From JAUIAI01 sp050633665 (lineage in GTDB: Bacteria > Pseudomonadota > Gammaproteobacteria > Burkholderiales > Burkholderiaceae_E): 64,000 bases of DNA. The position numbers were made by a program, and so were the translations under genes. Positions 1 to 8,500 of the stretch are shown here, piece after piece. A model generated the notes under the pieces. That model was not told the origin of the DNA, made no database searches, and saw only the letters and a list, made by a program, of their open reading frames with translations. The stretch lies in contig JBOEGY010000007.1 in NCBI GenBank assembly GCA_050633665.1, positions 1 through 64,000 on the forward strand, written 5' to 3'. Each line of letters begins with the position of its first letter. Position 1 is the stretch's first letter.

Positions 1-107
1 GCGCTGCTCATACCGTGCTCGCGACACAGCTCGGGCACTGGCTTACCGGCCTCGGCCTGCTTGAGGATCTGAATGATCTGGTGGTCTGAGAATCGTGATT
101 TCTTCAT
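1..107 (-). CDS. IS3-family transposase OrfA, N-terminal part
   Basis: The reading frame begins with ATG at 107 and runs off the left edge after about 35 codons. The protein starts MKKSRFSDHQIIQILKQ and continues with AEAGKPVPELCREHGMSSA, the helix-turn-helix N-terminus of IS3-family OrfA proteins (IS51/IS407-like). OrfA binds the element's ends and is normally joined to OrfB by programmed frameshifting. OrfB would lie outside the window. No frame damage is visible in the part present, unlike the copy at 44.4 kb. Confidence 0.8.
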   Translation of the reverse strand, partial: MKKSRFSDHQIIQILKQAEAGKPVPELCREHGMSS

Positions 108-182
108 GGGAATCTCCGTCGTTTACTTTACGAGAAAATTCCACCTCCGACTACCGCGCTTTATTGGGGGGATTACCCGTCA
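1..182 (-). mobile_element. End of an IS3-family insertion sequence
   Basis: Seen: a minus-strand IS3 OrfA start (to position 107) plus about 75 bp of non-coding end. The outer edge is probably near 182, where the minus strand reads TGACGGGTAATCCCCCC, a plausible terminal inverted repeat; only 8 bp separate it from the first CRISPR repeat at 191. The element continues beyond base 1, so completeness and target duplication cannot be judged. A decayed relative of the same OrfA lies at 44331-44460. The outer boundary is inference. Confidence 0.6.
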
Positions 183-190
183 GTTTTGTG

Positions 191-1229
191 TTTCTGAGCT
201 GCCTGCGCGGCAGTGAACGCGACGCCTAACGGCACGGGCAACGGCCATTCTTTCTGAGCTGCCTGCGCGGCAGTGAACTCCTTGACTCGGGGATGCCGAC
301 ACGGCATTCATTTCTGAGCTGCCTGCGCGGNNNNNNNNNNNNNNNNNNNNNNNNNNNNNNNNNNNNNNNNGCCTGCGCGGCAGTGAACGCAGCGACAATG
401 TGGTGTCGGGCCGTGTGAATTTTCTGAGCTGCCTGCGCGGCAGTGAACTCGTATTCAATGAGGCGGGGAGCGGTACGTTTTTTCTGAGCTGCCTGCGCGG
501 CAGTGAACTCGGTTACAGACATCCCCTTATTTGTCCCCTCTTTCTGAGCTGCCTGCGCGGCAGTGAACACTTGGTACGCCGATTGCAATATGACGCGCCT
601 TTTCTGAGCTGCCTGCGCGGCAGTGAACTCGGATAGCTCGGTGACTGGCGCGGCGTTTGATTTCTGAGCTGCCTGCGCGGCAGTGAACGTCTGCGGGTTG
701 AATCCCTTCACCTCCAGGCATTTCTGAGCTGCCTGCGCGGCAGTGAACGACATTAAAAGCATTACGGCCCGCGAAACGCGTTTCTGAGCTGCCTGCGCGG
801 CAGTGAACTTTTCCAGTTCATTCGACCTTGACGCGACAGGTTTCTGAGCTGCCTGCGCGGCAGTGAACGCAAAACAGTTCTTGCACTGAAACGGGGGCTT
901 TTTCTGAGCTGCCTGCGCGGCAGTGAACCAAAGCCCCGACGACGCCGACCAATTTATGACTTTCTGAGCTGCCTGCGCGGCAGTGAACCTTGTACGCCGT
1001 GGCCGCCGACGTAACCGAGATTTTCTGAGCTGCCTGCGCGGCAGTGAACGGTCGGCAGGCGCGCTTGTTCCTTCTGCTCGATTTCTGAGCTGCCTGCGCG
1101 GCAGTGAACAACATCAGCATCAATCCGGGTGAATGGTTGACTTTCTGAGCTGCCTGCGCGGCAGTGAACGCGGCAACGTCAGCGCCAATATCACTGTTCG
1201 CTTTCTGAGCTGCCTGCGCGGCAGTGAAC
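191..1229 (-). CRISPR. Type I-F CRISPR array, at least 18 repeats
   Basis: Repeats are 28 bp. On the plus strand each begins TTTCTGAGCTGCCTGCGCGG and ends CAGTGAAC, so the transcribed (minus) form is GTTCACTGCCGCGCAGGCAG then CTCAGAAA, the I-F repeat with its Cas6f hairpin. Visible starts are 191, 251, 311 (cut by Ns), 361 (cut), 421 to 961 every 60 bp, 1022, 1082, 1142 and 1202. Spacers are 32 nt except one of 33 nt (989-1021). Repeats are essentially invariant. Transcription runs right to left from a leader next to csy4, so the newest spacers are near 1202. The 40-N gap at 331-370 makes true length unknown. Confidence 0.98.
331..370. other. Assembly gap inside the CRISPR array
   Basis: Forty Ns. 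The 60-bp phase of the repeats breaks across it: starts at 311 and 361 are only 50 bp apart. The gap length is therefore nominal and an unknown number of repeat-spacer units may be missing. Confidence 0.97.
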
Positions 1230-1359
1230 AGCGGCATTTCCCTTGTATCACACTGATTTTTAAAGAAAACTGCCTTTCAGCAACTATTAACCCATCTTTT
1301 ATCGCGCACTACTAAAAGTCGAAAAATCAAGCACTTAGAAGCACGTCGAAATAAATGGG
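1230..1359 (-). promoter_or_regulatory. CRISPR leader region
   Basis: The AT-rich 130 bp between the csy4 stop and the first repeat holds no gene. The repeat polarity puts the array's promoter and integration end here. I cannot fix promoter boxes or an IHF site by eye. Confidence 0.6.
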
Positions 1360-1914
1360 TCAAAAGGCTGGCACAGTCGCGGTTTGGCTGAGACCATACG
1401 CGTTGAAGCTACCTGCGAGCAAGGAATCGTTGGGCCTTCCCTGCTGAATAAAGAGTTTGAACTTTTGCCCTGTAGACTGACTGTGTAGCTGAAGATAAGG
1501 CAGTTTTGTGCGCTTTTCTCGAGCAGTAGCCACTCTCTGTTTCGCTTCATCTTCGTCAATCCAGCCCTTCGACAGAGAACGGCGAAATAACCTCGCAGCA
1601 CTGCTTTTCAATTGAACTCGTCTCACACTTCGAAATAGACAACCTTCCGGAACCGCCTCAATGCCCTCGTTCTGGGTGTAATCTCGGAGGCCCTTTAGCC
1701 AGATCGTAGCCATGAGTATCTCTAGTGCGTTCTGACTACCATGCAGTCGCAGTTTATCGCCGAGGGTCGAACTGGCATTCGGAAAGCTAACTCCGATGCC
1801 TGTTTCTTTCAGCGCTGTCAATTCACGATGCAACTTGGCGAACACTGCATTGAGTAGCGTTGTCTCTTTAAACTCCGGGTCGGGCAAAACCCGTATATCG
1901 ACAAAATAGTCCAT
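1360..1914 (-). CDS. cas6f: Cas6f (Csy4) crRNA-processing endoribonuclease
   Basis: 184 aa, the usual Csy4 length. It cuts the CRISPR transcript at the base of the repeat hairpin and stays bound to the 3' stem-loop of the crRNA in the Csy complex. Residues 1-10 are MDYFVDIRVL, typical of the family. His29 sits in the motif LHREL, matching the catalytic His29 of the Pseudomonas enzyme. An arginine-rich helix (residues 95-115, including RSVRRVQ and RLFRRS) would grip the RNA major groove. It is last in the csy operon, 8 nt after csy3, with the array directly downstream. Both the array hairpin and the mini-repeats at 5433-5507 keep the CTGCC/GGCAG stem it would recognise. Confidence 0.97.
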   Translation of the reverse strand: MDYFVDIRVLPDPEFKETTLLNAVFAKLHRELTALKETGIGVSFPNASSTLGDKLRLHGSQNALEILMATIWLKGLRDYTQNEGIEAVPEGCLFRSVRRVQLKSSAARLFRRSLSKGWIDEDEAKQRVATAREKRTKLPYLQLHSQSTGQKFKLFIQQGRPNDSLLAGSFNAYGLSQTATVPAF

Positions 1915-1922
1915 CGAATCAC

Positions 1923-2951
1923 CTAGTCCGCTTTCTCACCAAAAACACCACCACGGACGATGCCCGCGATCACATAATGCTGCTGCTCCACAGCGGGAAC
2001 TTTGTCCTTAATCACCCAACCGTCCAGCAGATTGTAAAAGTCCATTTTGTCTTTGGGCTGGCGATAGGCTGTTCCTCGGTTTGTCACCGAACCGTAAGGT
2101 TCAACGGCAATCGGACCCAGGCCGTTCGATTGCGGATACCAAGTATCAATAGTACGCAACGCATTGCCAATTTTTTGTGAGTGCATCGCTGCGACTTGAT
2201 TGACTTGATACAGATACTTGCTTTTCGCACTATCTCGCCCGCTGTCAAGAACAAGTTCCTGAGAAGGAAATACTTCTTGCCCTTGCCCAAGTCTAGAAAA
2301 CGCTTCGACCTTCAAGAAGACAAATTCGTCGCCGCATAGACCTGCGCGAACCACCTCCGCAAGCTCAGCCAAATCACCCTCTGGCGTGGCGAACTCCCGA
2401 AGGTTGAAGTCTTCACCGTTGAAGACCCATTCTTTCTCCACGGCCTGATTCTTCAGATGCGAAACACGCACTTCTATTGCTTCTGCGCCAATCCGGTTTC
2501 GCCACAAAAACCGCCCGTTGGCAAGATTTTCGGCATAACGATTAGCCAGTTCGGTAAATTCGTGCTCGGCGATGTAGTCATTGATCTTTTGTGCCAACGC
2601 AGCCTGATAATCTCGATTGTTGCACGCAGACGGATTGGACAAACCACCCAAAACACGCAGGGTGAAACTGATTCGCAGAGTATCTGCGTCGAATGGTAAA
2701 GAAGCAATATCTACTCGCTGCGGATTGGGTTTCTGTATTTCGGCGTCCAGTTTAGCTGGATCACTGGCGATATCATTCTTTAGACGGTTCGATATTGTCC
2801 CACGGACGTCCTTGCTCAGTACGGTCACTGGCGCCCAGGAACCCGACTTGTTTCTGTCACCCCAGTTACCAGCGTGCAACAGGCCATCCGAATTTGACAA
2901 TTTGCGCTCAAACGCCAGTACAGACGCCGTTTTCAGTTTCGTTTGTGACAT
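1923..2951 (-). CDS. csy3: Csy3 (Cas7f) crRNA backbone protein
   Basis: 342 aa from the ATG at 2951 (MSQTKLKTASVLAFERKLSN), the expected Csy3 N-terminus. A longer frame extends upstream but would overlap csy2; the chosen start leaves 2 nt after the csy2 stop. Csy3 polymerises as six copies along the guide and kinks out every sixth guide base. That property is what makes the mismatch pattern of the mini-spacer at 5461-5479 telling. The motif SNSDGLLHAGNWGDR near residues 19-33 is family-typical. Confidence 0.96.
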   Translation of the reverse strand: MSQTKLKTASVLAFERKLSNSDGLLHAGNWGDRNKSGSWAPVTVLSKDVRGTISNRLKNDIASDPAKLDAEIQKPNPQRVDIASLPFDADTLRISFTLRVLGGLSNPSACNNRDYQAALAQKINDYIAEHEFTELANRYAENLANGRFLWRNRIGAEAIEVRVSHLKNQAVEKEWVFNGEDFNLREFATPEGDLAELAEVVRAGLCGDEFVFLKVEAFSRLGQGQEVFPSQELVLDSGRDSAKSKYLYQVNQVAAMHSQKIGNALRTIDTWYPQSNGLGPIAVEPYGSVTNRGTAYRQPKDKMDFYNLLDGWVIKDKVPAVEQQHYVIAGIVRGGVFGEKAD

Positions 2952-2953
2952 AT

Positions 2954-3934
2954 CTATACCCCTTGATCGAAAGAAGCTTGAGTTTGATGACTTTGAGAAA
3001 AATCGTTCCGACAGAGATACCAACCACCATCCTGTTGGTAGTGCCAGAACACGCTGGCAAGATCATGAATGCGGTGCGGGCTAATCCATTGGCCAATGCT
3101 ATAAACCGACTCAACAAAGCGAAAGGGTGTATCCACGTCACGCGTACGCAGAACCGCCCCCGGTTGGTACAACGTTGATATTGCTTTGAAACCCACTGAT
3201 ATTGGCACCAGCCACCCTGAGCCCGGTCTTGGGAGGCGCTCCCAAGTCGCGGCACTCTCGTCTGTGAGTTCGCCTTCTTGACCCTCCGCGTGCGCCTTAT
3301 ATGTAATGGCAACAAAGTCCGTCCAGCTATCGAGCAGTGATGCCCGGTGATTGGCGGCTAATCGCTTTTCGTGATGGCGTTGCAGAATTTCGCGCCGATC
3401 AACGAGAAAGTAACCTGGTAGAAGTTGCATCAGTAGCTTTCGCCCATTCTGTAGCGGAGATGTCTCGTACTCAGGCTTTCGCATGGATCTGATACTACCT
3501 CCTGCCAGCCTTTGCATCAGGGCTTGTCGATACAACCAGTCAATGAGATGCTGCTCCTGCGCCTCGTCGGTATCATCTGTGTTTGGAAAGTCAAGCTCGT
3601 GATGCTTAAAGTCACATTCGATGACTAAACTAATATCAAGGTACATGCGACCCTCTTCGACGAATGCAGGTGACTTAGCCTCTTTTGTCAGCGGGTTTCG
3701 TGTCAGTGCAAACACGTAGTCGCCCCACCCCGACGGCTGATAAGCCTGAACATCATGCCGATGACATACAACCGCGCAGCCGCCCAAAGTCAGGCCACAG
3801 TAATTATTCAGTTTTCGCGACAAGGCATGCGCAAAGCCGAGGAAATTGGATATTGCCGGAAAGCCCCAGGTCAGCCCCGCAATTGCATTGGCGTTCTCCA
3901 CCTCAATGTGACTGAAAATCAGTAATGATTTCAT
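2954..3934 (-). CDS. csy2: Csy2 (Cas5f) Csy complex subunit
   Basis: 326 aa. Csy2 pairs with Csy1 at the 5' handle of the crRNA (here CUCAGAAA). The sequence MKSLLIFSHIEVENANAIAG at the start, WGFPAISNFLGFAHAL near residue 23 and the CAVVCHRHDVQAY stretch are Csy2 hallmarks. It starts 2 nt after csy1 and ends 2 nt before csy3, so the four effector genes are tightly coupled. Confidence 0.96.
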   Translation of the reverse strand: MKSLLIFSHIEVENANAIAGLTWGFPAISNFLGFAHALSRKLNNYCGLTLGGCAVVCHRHDVQAYQPSGWGDYVFALTRNPLTKEAKSPAFVEEGRMYLDISLVIECDFKHHELDFPNTDDTDEAQEQHLIDWLYRQALMQRLAGGSIRSMRKPEYETSPLQNGRKLLMQLLPGYFLVDRREILQRHHEKRLAANHRASLLDSWTDFVAITYKAHAEGQEGELTDESAATWERLPRPGSGWLVPISVGFKAISTLYQPGAVLRTRDVDTPFRFVESVYSIGQWISPHRIHDLASVFWHYQQDGGWYLCRNDFSQSHQTQASFDQGV

Positions 3935-3936
3935 TT

Positions 3937-5262
3937 CTACATAGCCCTCAGATCAGCCTTCAGTGCGCCCTCGACATCATTTTTCCAGACACTAAACTCC
4001 ACATCGCCGAATGCCAACGTTTTGCTCCGATTAAGATGAGAGTTCAGCCAATTGGAGAACTGCGCCGCAACTTTATTTACCCAGTCTAGTTTTTCCCGCT
4101 CTGCTTGAAACGCTGCATCGGGACGCATGGGATCCAGCCAAAGCTGTTCATGAAAAGGAAGTGCCGATTCGGCACTCCAGCCGGGAGTCACTGACAGATT
4201 CCTGATTTCTGCCGCAAGTTGCAAAAACTCGCTGATGAGTTCATCAACAAAATTGTCGCGCCTTTTTCGAAAAAGTTGATTGCTGCCACGAGGTTCAATT
4301 CGCTCGAGATACTCGCGCAGCGTCTTAGCCGTTCGCCAGACACGCCGGTCGTAGGCCTTCCAGAAAGCAGTCTTTGCCATCGGCGGTCTAATCTGCCGCT
4401 TCCAAACCGGCGGCTGGCAGGTAAACAGAAAACCCCTGCCGCCTCTGACACTGTTCAATTGAGAAATGTTTTGCGGTTTGGTGCCGCCGTAAGTCTGCGC
4501 GGCCATACTGGGATATTCATAGATGACCCCATCAGCATATTTGCCATTGCGACGGCTCCGACGTCGCGCTATGGACTCTTCGGAGTAACGGGTCTGAATA
4601 ATGCGCTGATGCACTTCATGGGCTAGCGAGCTTGCAAACAGAGGGCTGATCAGATGGTAACTGCCATCACTGAGTGGGAAATAGATTTGCTTGGAAAATT
4701 TATGCGAACTTAGTTCTTTGGCCTTTAGCGCATCGGAAAAACCCGCCATCCAATCCGCCAGTTGCTTCTCGTTCTTACTGAACCCAGCGATCGCAGAGGC
4801 ATCTCCGTTTTCGATGCGATCCAGGAGACTTACGCCATTCTCCGAAAGTTGCAGCAAGCCAGCAACGTCTAGGGCAGCTGCGTTCCCTACTATATCCATC
4901 TGCGAGCATTCAACAGAACCGCTATGTAGCAGCCCTGGATTCTCCGTTGAATCATCTGTTGCCTGCATGTAGACGCCACTACCTTTCGCGTCGCCGTGAG
5001 TGTATTTAGGCGCATGGGTCACCATGTTGATTTGTTTGGCGCGGGCGGCTGCGTCAGTCAACCAGTGTTCGATCGTAAACTTGGCAGACTCTTCACGGAG
5101 CTTCTGAGCAGACGCGGTTTCGAACTCTGCTATGGCAACCGCGTTAGCTCCATCAAGCTCTGTTCTTTCCTTGGCTATACGCTTGTTTAACGCCTCGAGC
5201 TTAGTCACCGCCCTGGCACTGATGAAGTCTGCAATCTGTTCTGACAGGGCCTTTTCCTGCAT
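3937..5262 (-). CDS. csy1: Csy1 (Cas8f) large subunit, PAM recognition
   Basis: 441 aa, close to the usual Csy1 length. It recognises the CC PAM on the non-target strand and helps open target DNA. The start ATG at 5262 is preceded by a purine-rich AGGGGG Shine-Dalgarno about 5 nt upstream on the minus strand. Family-like segments include KYTHGDAKGSG (about residue 85) and the NVSQLNS-like stretch QNISQLNSVRGGRGF with LFTCQPPVWKRQ (about 265-290). It heads the csy1-2-3-4 operon; the 249 bp upstream contain the promoter and the crRNA-like element described separately. Confidence 0.95.
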   Translation of the reverse strand: MQEKALSEQIADFISARAVTKLEALNKRIAKERTELDGANAVAIAEFETASAQKLREESAKFTIEHWLTDAAARAKQINMVTHAPKYTHGDAKGSGVYMQATDDSTENPGLLHSGSVECSQMDIVGNAAALDVAGLLQLSENGVSLLDRIENGDASAIAGFSKNEKQLADWMAGFSDALKAKELSSHKFSKQIYFPLSDGSYHLISPLFASSLAHEVHQRIIQTRYSEESIARRRSRRNGKYADGVIYEYPSMAAQTYGGTKPQNISQLNSVRGGRGFLFTCQPPVWKRQIRPPMAKTAFWKAYDRRVWRTAKTLREYLERIEPRGSNQLFRKRRDNFVDELISEFLQLAAEIRNLSVTPGWSAESALPFHEQLWLDPMRPDAAFQAEREKLDWVNKVAAQFSNWLNSHLNRSKTLAFGDVEFSVWKNDVEGALKADLRAM

Positions 5263-5340
5263 CGTTACCCCCTATTGCGATTCAGTTAATGCAATATTGC
5301 TCTCGTGCTATGCGGAGATACTAGACGAGATTACACATGA

Positions 5341-5370
5341 ATAATACCTAATTATCATTATCTAAATGAA
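5341..5370 (-). promoter_or_regulatory. csy1 promoter overlapped by a CC-PAM protospacer for the mini-spacer
   Basis: On the minus strand the segment carries three -10-like boxes, GATAAT, GATAAT and TATTAT (5341-5346). TATTAT has a weak -35 TTCATT (5365-5370) at 18 bp. On the plus strand positions 5349-5367 read TAATTATCATTATCTAAAT, preceded by CC at 5347-5348, the I-F PAM. This equals the mini-spacer at 5461-5479 except at positions 6, 12 and 19. A Csy complex bound here would cover the core promoter of csy1-csy4. Promoter assignment is by eye; the match is direct. Confidence 0.75.
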
Positions 5371-5432
5371 TATCGAAAGCATAAATGAACTTAACAGACC
5401 GCCTGCTTAATTTGCTCAAATATGCAAAGCTT

Positions 5433-5507
5433 GCCGTCTGCCGTACAGGCAGCTCAGAAATAATTCTCATTTTCTAAACATCCACTGCCGTACAGGCAGC
5501 CCGGCGC
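5433..5507 (+). ncRNA. Mini-CRISPR: crRNA-like regulatory RNA in the cas operon
   Basis: Two degenerate I-F repeats lie in the cas2-3/csy1 gap. Repeat 1 (5433-5460) matches the canonical I-F repeat at 24 of 28 positions and ends CTCAGAAA, a complete 5' handle. Repeat 2 (5480-5507) keeps CACTGCCGTACAGGCAGC but has lost its 3' third. Between them are 19 nt, TAATTCTCATTTTCTAAAC. Cas6f processing would give a short guide of about 47 nt. The element is oriented opposite to the main array, and its hairpin loop is GTACA, not GCGCA. The guide matches the csy1 promoter (5349-5367), suggesting an autorepressor of the CreR/CreA kind. Its own promoter is not evident; a CreT-like toxin RNA was looked for and not identified. 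Confidence 0.85.
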
Positions 5508-5528
5508 GCGCTCACCAGAGCGCGCGCC
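5503..5528. terminator. Perfect 10-bp GC hairpin across the cas2-3 stop codon
   Basis: GGCGCGCGCT (5503-5512) and AGCGCGCGCC (5519-5528) form a perfect stem with a 6-nt loop. The cas2-3 stop TGA is at 5512-5514. No T-run follows on either strand, so it is not a textbook intrinsic terminator. It directly follows mini-repeat 2 on the plus strand and could end or protect that RNA, or attenuate read-through from cas2-3 into csy1. Confidence 0.5.
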
Positions 5529-8500
5529 ATACTCCTAATTCTGGACGGTAAAGCCATTCAGTCTCGGTTGACCCGCTGCTCTTTGGCAACCGCACACGTG
5601 CAAATTTGTCGCTTGTATCAAGCACACCAAGCTCACGCCTTTCCGCAAGCTCATTTATCAACGTCACGAAATCAAATTGCATCCAAGACTGACACTGTGA
5701 GTGGCAACTACCCTCGGTTTGCTGAATTCGACCTTTTCCTGCCGCTTTCGCTTCGCCGTTCTCGTGGACGAGATGCCAGATCGGTGTGTCCTCTTCGTCA
5801 TTCAGCCTCAGAATGAACTCCTCTTCGGGCTGGCTCTTGCGGAAACGGCTGCGCCGCTGCAATTCAGCTGACCATGTCGCCTGATGCTGCCACCAGTATG
5901 CCGCTGGGGGGGCTTCATCATCGACTGCACTTTCACCGAACAGCCTGGCGCGTAGCTGGGCATGTTCAAGATCAACGAAATTACCGCAGGGATTCGGTTG
6001 CGGACTCTCTTGAATACGGGGAATCGCGCTGATATGTTCATACTGCCAAGGCTCTAGTAGAGTCTGCAGATCGTGGGCATGCAACTTGAAGTGCTTGTCT
6101 TCAAAGCCCGGCCTTTCGTACGCCACAGGTGAACCGCGCAGGGCGCGCATGTTTTTTGAAAGCACCAACAGGTTCGGTGAGTCTGGCGGTCGCGCCCGGT
6201 GACGTTGAATCCGCCCCGCCAGTTGAATAATTGATCGCATGGAACTGGGCTCGGCTATTGCCCAATCATAGTCATGATCCCGGCCAACCTCGGCCACCGG
6301 ACTAGCGAAAACAATAAACACCTGATCCTGTTCCGTGTGATTCTCTAGTGCTGAGGCGATTTCTGGCACTTGCCACAATGCATCTTCGTCGTGTCGGGTC
6401 AATGCGGCATCAAGCCTCGCTTCCATCATCGAACGGACCAACAGGGGATGATGGCTGTGATAGCAAACAAAATGAACTCGAGTGCCTTGAGCAGGCGCAC
6501 AAGCGATATAGTGCTGAAGCACTGTCACCATTGAGTTAATGTTCGCCATTCGCACAAGGCCAACTGACACTCGCTTCCCGGTTGCCGCATGCACCTGGTG
6601 ATGCGCCTGATGAAGCCTGGTTACGCCGCGAGCGATGACATCAGTTACTGCCTCAACTACTGCCTCCTCATCGCTCCCCACAGCTTTTACGGGTAATAGT
6701 TCAGCCAGCCGCAGCGGCGTGCTTGAACGGAGTTTCATGATGCGCCCAGCTACAAAGCGGTTGTGCGCCCTCGCAAACGCGGGCAAATCGCCCAGATCAG
6801 TCTGAGTCCGAGAGAATTCATCGAACCAAGCGCAACAGATGCCCCGATCTACCCCCGGTTCACCGCAAGCCTGACTAAAGGCCATGCGGCCCTCCCGGTA
6901 CGCGTCGAACAGTGCTTCAATCAAGGCCGGCGGCAAAGTGGCGGAGGAAAGCAAAAGACGGCTACCCAGCATCCCCGCCCAGTTGACCAGTCGACAGAGG
7001 GCTGGAAGATCTTCCAGCCCAAAGTCGTCCGGTTCGTCCAGAACCAAATCGGAGGTTAGCAGCCGCAGCATCGGCGCAATCTGCTTGCCGCCGCGCTCGC
7101 CTTCGGTTGCCGGTATGAGATGGTCAATCGTACTGACCAACACTGGCGCACTCAGCAATGCGTGGAGCTTTGGCGACGTCCTGATCCACTCGCCAAGTCG
7201 CCCGTCATCGAGACTACCGTCATACCTAACGTATTGATGTGATTCAAGCAGAGCCGCGCCGGACGCAGAACCGCTTTGCTCCATCGCCTCTTGAGGCTCT
7301 AGTTCACCATTGCCTGCTGCGCTTCTGGATTGTTCATGTAAATCGCGTACAGCAGGCGAGCCAATCAACACCGCAATATCTTCGTCGCTCAAATGCAAGC
7401 GATCACGCAGCGCGTCACCAGTTTGCAGCGTCAATGTTCGCAACCCCAGAGCAACATTGAACCGGCACCCGATCGCTTCGCTCGCAAGACCGTACATAAT
7501 GCGCGCGTTTGCAAAGGTCTTGCCACACCCGGTCGAGGCCATATTCACGCCGAAAAAACCCTGACGTACGCTACGGTCGCGAACACCGCAGGCCAGTTCA
7601 TATGCGTTATCCTGCCATCTAAAGCGGGCATTCCTACTGCGCACCTTGAAGGCCTTGTGACGGGTAATCGCCGGAAGAGTATCGCGCAAGCGTGGCAGGC
7701 TCTTACTCAGTAATACCGCGTTGTGTCCGACGCCAACATTGTGCTCATCGAGCTTTTGTTTGCGTTGTCGTGTTTTCTTATCGGTGTTGGCAAAGGCGTT
7801 GTACTCCTTATCCTGCCACTTGACCAATGCCGCCCCTGCCGAGTAACTGTGGTCAGCCAGCATGAGGTTGAGCCGGGCCACATGCAGAGAAAAACGATCT
7901 TGCCACCATGGAGACGCCGCGAACTTCGGCAGCTTCAGTGCCCGCTTTGCAATACTGTTCGCCTTGGCACACCAGGTAACGCTACGCAGCGGCGTGCCTT
8001 CGGGGAATTCCCAGACCGCATCACGCTGCTTTGGAGTCCAGTCATCGTAGTCAGCCTGCGGAGAATTCCAGGTAGATCTCAAACCACTGCGATGGGTCAA
8101 CCATTGATCGATAATTTCTAACGGAGGCTCGCGACCACTATTGTATTTTGGCAAACGGTGATGTGACAGAATCAGCCAGCCTACCGTCTGTGCCAGTGGC
8201 GGCAGACTCGTGAAAGGATTTGGAGCATTTCCGGGCGCGTCCTTAATCAATCGGACGAGCATTGGCGATTCGTCTTTCACACTAGCCTCAGCGAGCTTTT
8301 TCAGCCATTCAGGGTCCGTGCAGTCATACACGAATGCCTGAAACAACCGTAGTGACACCCACTCGTGACGATAGGGCTCGGTGAAGTGTTTGGCGCCAGG
8401 TTTCAGCTTGTTCTGAAATAATGCATTGGCTTTGCCAAAGTCATGAAACAGGCCCGCAATACCGGCCAGCAACGAGATGGCTTCAACACTGTGCCAATTG

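Noticed and set aside
180..1315. ORFs across the repeats giving FTAAQAAQK or FLSCLRGSE peptides
   Set aside because: They are translations of the CRISPR repeat in different frames, not genes.
5321..5338. Five-codon ORF as a definite CreT toxin
   Set aside because: No strong Shine-Dalgarno or rare-codon signature and the start site is uncertain; kept only as a low-rank finding.
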